Shown in pieces: positions 58,440 to 64,000 of a stretch of 64,000 nt of DNA (its first letter is position 1; each line of letters starts with the position of its first letter). Below the pieces are notes generated by a model. It was not told the DNA's origin, did no database searches, and worked only from the letters and a program-made list of their open reading frames with translations. Both the position numbers and the translations under genes were made by a program. The DNA is from Polytrichum commune (taxonomy: Eukaryota; Streptophyta; Polytrichopsida; Polytrichales; Polytrichaceae), in the NCBI GenBank assembly GCA_950295325.1, contig OX485809.1:16616001-16680000 (forward strand). The letters run 5' to 3'.

Positions 58440-58775
58440 TGCACATGAATTCTTCGATTATGAATTGGAATTGATCTAAACAATCCGTATGTACCTATTG
58501 AGGAGGAAATTATAGGTATGCTTGAGGGAAGAGGTGATGCAATTGACAATGAACCCATTGAAGAAGTTGACAATGTGCAAATTGGTGATGTGGTGGTAAG
58601 TAGAGAAGAATTCAAGGATGTTGAAAGCACTCTAATAACCTTGAAACAATTTTTGGAACAAAGACCTACTGATGTTACACCTCTCACCCAAAGCATTTGA
58701 TCAACACTTCAAAAGGAAATAGGATCTTGGTGTGCACAAAACCTCATCAAACTACTATAGATCCGTTCTTTCATT
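58440..58775 (+). pseudogene. Tigger-like (CENP-B/pogo-type) transposase C-terminus
   Basis: A 60-codon frame starts at 58518 and is open upstream to about 58480. It is acidic (DNEPIEEVDNVQIGDVVVS) and continues with LKQFLEQRPTDVTPLTQS. After a stop come LQKEIGSWCAQN and, in another frame, QTTIDPFF. An acidic helix, a conserved leucine-rich helix and a final Q-TTIDxFF-type motif are how Tigger-type transposases end. The catalytic core is absent from the window upstream. Function is inferred from a short piece, so confidence is modest. Confidence 0.4.
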
Positions 58776-60647
58776 ATGCTTAGATGTATGATGATATTCA
58801 TATCTTATGTATTTTCATCCTTAGTGTTATTGATTTTCAATTCCAAAGTGGCATAAGTGTTGCAAATTGTCTATGCTACCCCCAATAAGTGTTATAGTGT
58901 TAACACCACATATGTGTTACAAGTTTCCTTGCTCTGAAGTGTTAACAAATATCAAGGGTGGATAGTAGTCCTATGGGGGAAGCATCCACTCCACATGCAA
59001 TTTCAACCATTGGGTTGAATTACGAATTAACTCGTCCGGTGACCAATCATGAACCACAAAGATTGTCAAATCAAAGATGATACATAAAATTTTAGAAGAT
59101 ATCAAAATGGTTTTCCTTCTGCCTTCAAACAATAACACATGACTTCCCAACCTTGTTAGTTACATATTCTAGAGCATTCTCCATATTTTCAACAATCTCA
59201 TTGGAATACATGCATCCATTCTTAACTACAAGCTTTGCCTTATAAGTGTCCACTTGGGAAGAGTGACCACATAAGATAATGTGGGTGTTATTCAATTACT
59301 TTTCTTAATCGGACACCTATATTTGATTGGTGTGTGATTAGGTGATGGTTAAAAAGACAATAGCCATAAAGACACGTGTTTAAGAAAGATTGGACAACAC
59401 CTTCAAACCTTATTTACTACTTCACACTCAATAGTGAACACAATTAGGAGAGCTTATATATTTAATAAAGAAATCAACAAACATGCACTTTTTATAACAA
59501 CAACTAAACAAATAAAGAGCTGATTTCCAATCTTCTTCTTTTTAAAATTGTAATGTTTCATCATTACTTTGCTTATGCATCACAAACTTGAAGATGTAAA
59601 TGCGATCAATAGACGATGAAGAACACAAGAAATTGAGCCATTTTCACACCCATGTACCTTAAGGCCCACACGGGTCCTCGAACTTACTCCATGGTGCATC
59701 AACATCGATGTGCTACTAAATAGAATTTGTGAACTTCAAAACATGCACAAAATGATGACACATGCATCCACCTCGTTTGTTGGCGGAATAAGAATCATGA
59801 GAGCTTTGAAGTCCATCGAGTTTGGAAATTGGGTCGAGTGATTTCCGTGAATGTTGCGGTGGGAATCATGGACCTTATCTTCATTGGGAGATAAGGTAAG
59901 TAAAAAAAAAGAAAAAAAAAGAGAGCTTATGTGGGTGTAATTGGGTTGGATTTTTCATGTTCTCCATCTTCTTTGATAAATTTTACACAACAAAACTTGT
60001 GTTGCACTTGCAAATCTGCATGAAGCACGAGTGAAAACAGAACATAAGAAATGAGACCTACCTTGATTTGTTTATGATTATTGAGCATCGAATAATTATT
60101 TAATGTTGAGGGCACCATCCAATTTCTTCTGTGCAATTGTTGTGGTGGTTTAGGAATACGATACTAATTATAGTCTTATTTGTATCAAAGTAGACTGAAT
60201 GTGTGAAGTTTATGTTGGTTTCGGTGTTAGGACTGAACCAAAATGAGAATTTTGTGCATGTATGGAATTGAGAGCAATTAGTCTCTTGAATGCGTGGTAA
60301 GAGGATTGAAGTTTGCAAGAATGCAATGGCACAAACTTGGCAAAGTTATTGGTGATAGGCCAGAGAAGATGAAGATCGAGTGAAGAACTTGGCATGCCAA
60401 GAGACGCCAAAATGAGTTTGATACCCAATGAACTAATATGGAAGGTTCTTCGTTCAAACCTCCACATTGACTCCAAGCATGCACCCACAACTTACCGAAC
60501 ATGGAAAGTTATGCATGCGAAACAACCAACTCCCTACTAAAACTCCGGTTGAGTTAAAGGATAACTCTAATGTATGTCGGAAATGAATGTTGTTTAGTGT
60601 TGTGACTAAGAGCGTGGTCAAGATTGCAATAATTTGAAAGTCAAATG

Positions 60648-60652
<5 letters not shown>
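58776..60652. other. Unassigned
   Basis: Short frames on both strands, longest 92 codons (60210-60488, minus), none recognised. Runs of A at about 59901-59920. Confidence 0.3.

Positions 60653-60689
<37 letters not shown>
60653..60689. repeat. (GA)n microsatellite
   Basis: An uninterrupted GA dinucleotide tract of about 18 units. Confidence 0.95.
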
Positions 60690-60692
<3 letters not shown>

Positions 60693-60758
60693 TGTGAATC
60701 TAACATGAATTGTTGCCATGTCTTGACAATTGGATGATTCACATAAATGGGCTAGCAT

Positions 60759-61162
60759 TAGAGTTATTCAAAACCATGGGTTTGATTCTTCTTTGAGAAA
60801 ATTTTCTATAAAGAGCTTGTTAGTTTGTTGTGTTTGGAAACCTATTTTGAAAGATGGGTGACAATTTTGAGACCTCCTTTTTTCACCTCTCAATCTTTGA
60901 GAAATTATTAGAATTTAAAACAAGTATGCGCATGGATCCCATTCTCCTAAATCCCATATTGGCCTATGCAAGGCTAGCATGGTCCATTCATCCTAGAAGG
61001 ACAAGCTAGAAAGCCAAGTTTTAACAAGATGACACCAATCTTTGTGTATGCCAATAATTTAAGCATGAAGAAAACTTGGGTAGTTTTGTGTGCATTCTCA
61101 TAAACTCATGGTTTAGGACTAAATCCATGGTTTCATGTACTTTACTTTATGAATAATTCTAT
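60759..61162 (+). mobile_element. MITE-A copy 5
   Basis: It starts TAGAGTTATTCAAAACCATG and ends ACTTTATGAATAATTCTA. GAAAACTTGGGTAGTTTTGT and TTAGGACTAAATCCATGG match the family core. Confidence 0.68.
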
Positions 61163-61784
61163 TATTCTTTCATAATTTATGGGATGAGAGAATAATGGGC
61201 CGAGTCTCAAACTAAGTGTAAGGGAATAGAGGGCCCCTTACAGGCATGTGTATTGTTGAGGTTGGAACAAGGTGTACATGTGGCATGATTTCATGAATTT
61301 TTGCGTGACCAGGGCTAGATTTATATGCATGCCACAAGTAGGATACTCGTTGCCGAGGACAACAAATTTTACAAGTTGCTAATGTTCAATTATATTACTT
61401 ATTGGAAGACATTAGGACTAGAGATGAGATTGCACAAGCATATACACATACACAAAGGCATATGAACAATGCTTGGAGTGAAATAGTCTCATGCTTTCCT
61501 TGCTTTGTGTTTTATTCTTTGGTTCATACAAACAATATGGGATAACTCTTGTCCCTCTTCGGACTAGCGTTGTGGCTTTATTCTAACCTTATTATTGCTC
61601 ATACCTCTTCCGTTACATTTTTATTGACTATAAGCAACCTAATGCTCTACCTTCTACATTACTATATCATGATGCATATGAAAAGGGAACATTGAAAAAG
61701 AGAACAAGTAACGTTCCCTAAAGCTCATGTTCCAAATCATTCTTTTGTTTAGTTGATGTGCCCAATCTAGACCCCTCATAAAGT
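61163..61784. other. Unassigned
   Basis: No recognisable feature. Confidence 0.3.
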
Positions 61785-62100
61785 AGACGTGCCTAACTCG
61801 GTTAGTAATGTTAATCGGACACAATATTTAAAATGGTATGTGGTCAGGTGTGACTCCAAGAATGGATATTGGATGACACGCGTTTTAAAAAAAACTAGAC
61901 TATGTGCTCAAAATATGATAATCGTTCTAGGTTCAAAAGTCAACATAATTGTGCAGGGGAGGGGGCTTATGCAACCATTTAACCAACAAAGGAATATTCT
62001 CTTTGATAATCAAAAAAATTATTCATGTGAGCTTCTAAAGTTATGAGGAATGCGTGGGAATGTGGCTACCGCCTCGATGTGCATTTGCTAACTATCTTGC
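61785..62100 (+). repeat. Dispersed repeat R1, copy 3
   Basis: It matches 11120-11480 at GACGTGCCTA, GGTATGTGGTCAGGTGTGAC, GCTCAAAATATG and the G-rich GCAGGGGAGGGGGC. The 85-codon frame 61789-62046 crosses it but is not conserved in the other copies. Confidence 0.55.
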
Positions 62101-62880
62101 ACTAATTGTGTGTTTTATATCCTAGGAGAAGTAGACTAGACAGAAAAGTAACATTGAGACACGTTTGCCTTATACAACTCAATTGCGCCAATTTTGCAAG
62201 CACGTGTCTAGGAGTAAAATCAAAATCAAAACTAAAAATTGCAAGCATGGTGTTTGGAACCGTGTGGTTTGGGACCATGTTTTCTATGAACTTGACAAGT
62301 GGTGTTTCACGTATTAGACTTTGTCTCCCAACCAAGCTTCTCATAACATTGTTCTATGGGGCTGCCAATATCACACAAAATAGTCTTGAATATTCCCCAT
62401 ACTCAATTTGAATGTGGGGTTTATTCTGTGAAATATCATCAATCAATCCCACGTAACATTGTTATGGATTTGAAGAATGTCACGTTATTGGCTCATATGG
62501 CAACTTCTTAATCCGCTCTCCATTCCTCAATGTTGTAGTCAAAATTGGTCTCAACATGCCCACAAGCCTAATGTAACTTTTTTGTTTCACTACAATGGAA
62601 TATTCTCCACTTGTTCCAAGGAAGCGACTCAACACCGAATGGCATATGAGTCCGTGCATGAAAGTGCATAAAGGTTACGGAAATTTTGGTAGAAGTATCT
62701 TGTGCAAAAACGAGGTCTCTCAAGTCTAGACTGGTACTACATTTTCTTTTTCCTTTTAAATAATATTGTTTGCTACTACTCGGGTATACGTAATGATATT
62801 TTACTAGTTTTCCTTACCAATGCCAAGATTCATTTGAACCGGAAATGAGGAAGTCTTCTTTCAAATGGAATGTGTCGCAT
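62101..62880. other. Unassigned; may include decayed LINE 5' sequence
   Basis: A 101-codon plus frame at 62106-62411 has no recognisable motif. It lies upstream of a LINE fragment in the same orientation. Confidence 0.3.
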
Positions 62881-63145
62881 CTAAAAAGGAGAGGTTGGAG
62901 CATTTCATGAAGGAGTTATCAAAGGTCTAGTTAGTCTTATCCCCGATACCAAGTTCTTAACTACTAGAGACCTATCGTACTTCTCACCGTTATCTACAAG
63001 ATCTTTGCTTAGACTTCAGTTAATCCTAAGTAATGTCATTAGCCCATCATAAACTGCTTTTCCCCCTCTTGAATTCATTTTTGATAATATTTTTTTAAGA
63101 TTTTTTTTAAAAATCCATTGGGCTAAGGCATCTGCATGACGAGGT
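62881..63145 (+). pseudogene. LINE relic 4: N-terminal reverse transcriptase fragment
   Basis: The plus strand gives EGVIKGLVSLIPDTKF, then LQLILSNVISPS and TAFPPLEFIFDNIF, then KIHWAKAS. This order matches the start of LINE reverse transcriptase (the segment with K-G-LIPK, the R-PI-L motif and the SPxQxAFxxxRxIxDNI motif). The invariant arginine region is degraded (DLSYFSPLS). A stop splits it and the catalytic FADD part is missing. It differs from relics 1-3 in sequence and orientation. Confidence 0.6.
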
Positions 63146-64000
63146 TTAACATGTAGTGGCAACTTGTGAGCAATGAGGTTGGCAAACTATTTGGCCATAC
63201 ACTCACTAGTATCCTATAACCGTGGTATTTTGGTATAAATGTTAACATTTGTGTTCATAATAGTATGAGTGGAAAGTTCACACGAAGTGCAATCAACCTA
63301 ATGAATGCCTTACTTTACTCTTAAAATCAAGAACCACAAGCTTGGCATGAGAGTTTGAGATGATGTTTAACATTGTCATTAGATTCAACATTCACTTCTT
63401 ACTATTGAGCATGCTCTAGACTACGTTTCTAGAATTCATGTACATTTCAAAAATAAATTGATGAAGGCAGTGCAAAAAAATCAAAAACTAAAAATTGTGG
63501 ACATAAAGGGAAGTACAAGAGGAAATTACTCACACATATCAATGCCCACAAAGTAATGAGCACATTCAATGTAGCCAATGTGGAACTATGCATATAAGCT
63601 TGGTAACTACCCACTCCATCAATATTTTGTGAAAACTTTCCGAATAAGTTCCTCATCAACATTGAGGGTGATCATCTTTGCCATTTAGCCAACACTATGA
63701 GGTGAGGATAGAGTATTGTATGTTGATGCTAAGATAACATTCAATATGGCAAAGTCTCTCAAATGTCATGAAGTAGAGCTACTACACCTACAAACATGAA
63801 CAAATGCATGTGCAATGCACATAGATATAGAGATTATATTCAAGGTTTGAAATTCACATGTAGATACACAAGCATCGATAAATGATCCTAGTTTAGTCAC
63901 CACCTCTATCAAGAATTGTGCAAACTTTTTTCTTTTAAAAAAGAAACTTGTCCACCTCTCCATGACACATTTACTTTCATAATTTGCATTCATAAAATAA
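63146..64000. other. Unassigned
   Basis: Short minus frames (63447-63662, 63766-63993) without recognisable motifs. Confidence 0.3.

Noticed and set aside
62102-62411. Frames on both strands of about 80-100 codons
   Set aside because: No recognisable motif; both strands open by chance.

Overview
The window looks like nuclear DNA of a land plant with a large, repeat-rich genome, possibly a seed-free plant such as a fern, lycophyte or bryophyte. This rests on the mix of mobile elements: Ty3/gypsy pol remnants, non-LTR retrotransposons carrying a plant-type RNase H, many hAT-like and other miniature inverted-repeat elements, and degraded pogo/Tigger-type transposases. The species assignment is an inference and weak. 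I found no convincing intact host gene, tRNA or rRNA. The longest open frame (342 codons, 17076-18104) is a rearranged retrotransposon integrase fragment. All alignments were made by eye.

Layout. 1-1140: a 41-bp minisatellite and a GC-rich patch. 1370-5770: a foldback element, a 261-bp tandem array carrying two small transposons, two inverted copies of a ~430-bp element, and a hAT-like MITE. 5830-9480: antisense LINE relics with RNase H, split by a 0.9-kb GC-rich insertion. 9668-13765: a hAT-like element, CACTA-like pieces, unassigned DNA. 13766-19544: LTR-like copy 1 with a 4.4-kb retrotransposon inside its minisatellite. 19545-25000: small DNA transposons and a pogo-type transposase pseudogene. 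25020-29250: a second antisense LINE, broken by a hAT-like MITE that is itself broken by LTR-like copy 2. 29250-32742: mostly unassigned. 32743-38460: a decayed Ty3/gypsy element whose 5' LTR holds LTR-like copy 6, which holds copy 3. 38170-47880: MITEs, two foldbacks, unassigned DNA. 47885-50752: copies 4 and 5 head to head. 50753-64000: hAT-like MITEs, a nested pair of DNA elements, a Tigger-like fragment and a LINE fragment in otherwise unassigned DNA.

The most interesting feature is one element family present six times (copies 1-6). The copies start TGTGAGSCCAAA or its inverse, have 5-bp target duplications (exact in four copies), a conserved TATA-like motif near one end, and AATAAA plus a conserved hairpin near the other. 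None has an internal coding region. Five carry a tandem repeat array at the same place, and the repeat sequence and unit length differ in every copy (about 48, 35, 28-31, 42-44 and 44 bp). They look like solo LTRs of a family with a hypervariable, copy-specific minisatellite, although the 12-bp inverted termini also allow an integrase-type DNA element.

The elements do not cooperate in a pathway. They record successive insertions, several of which can be ordered because the target duplications survive.
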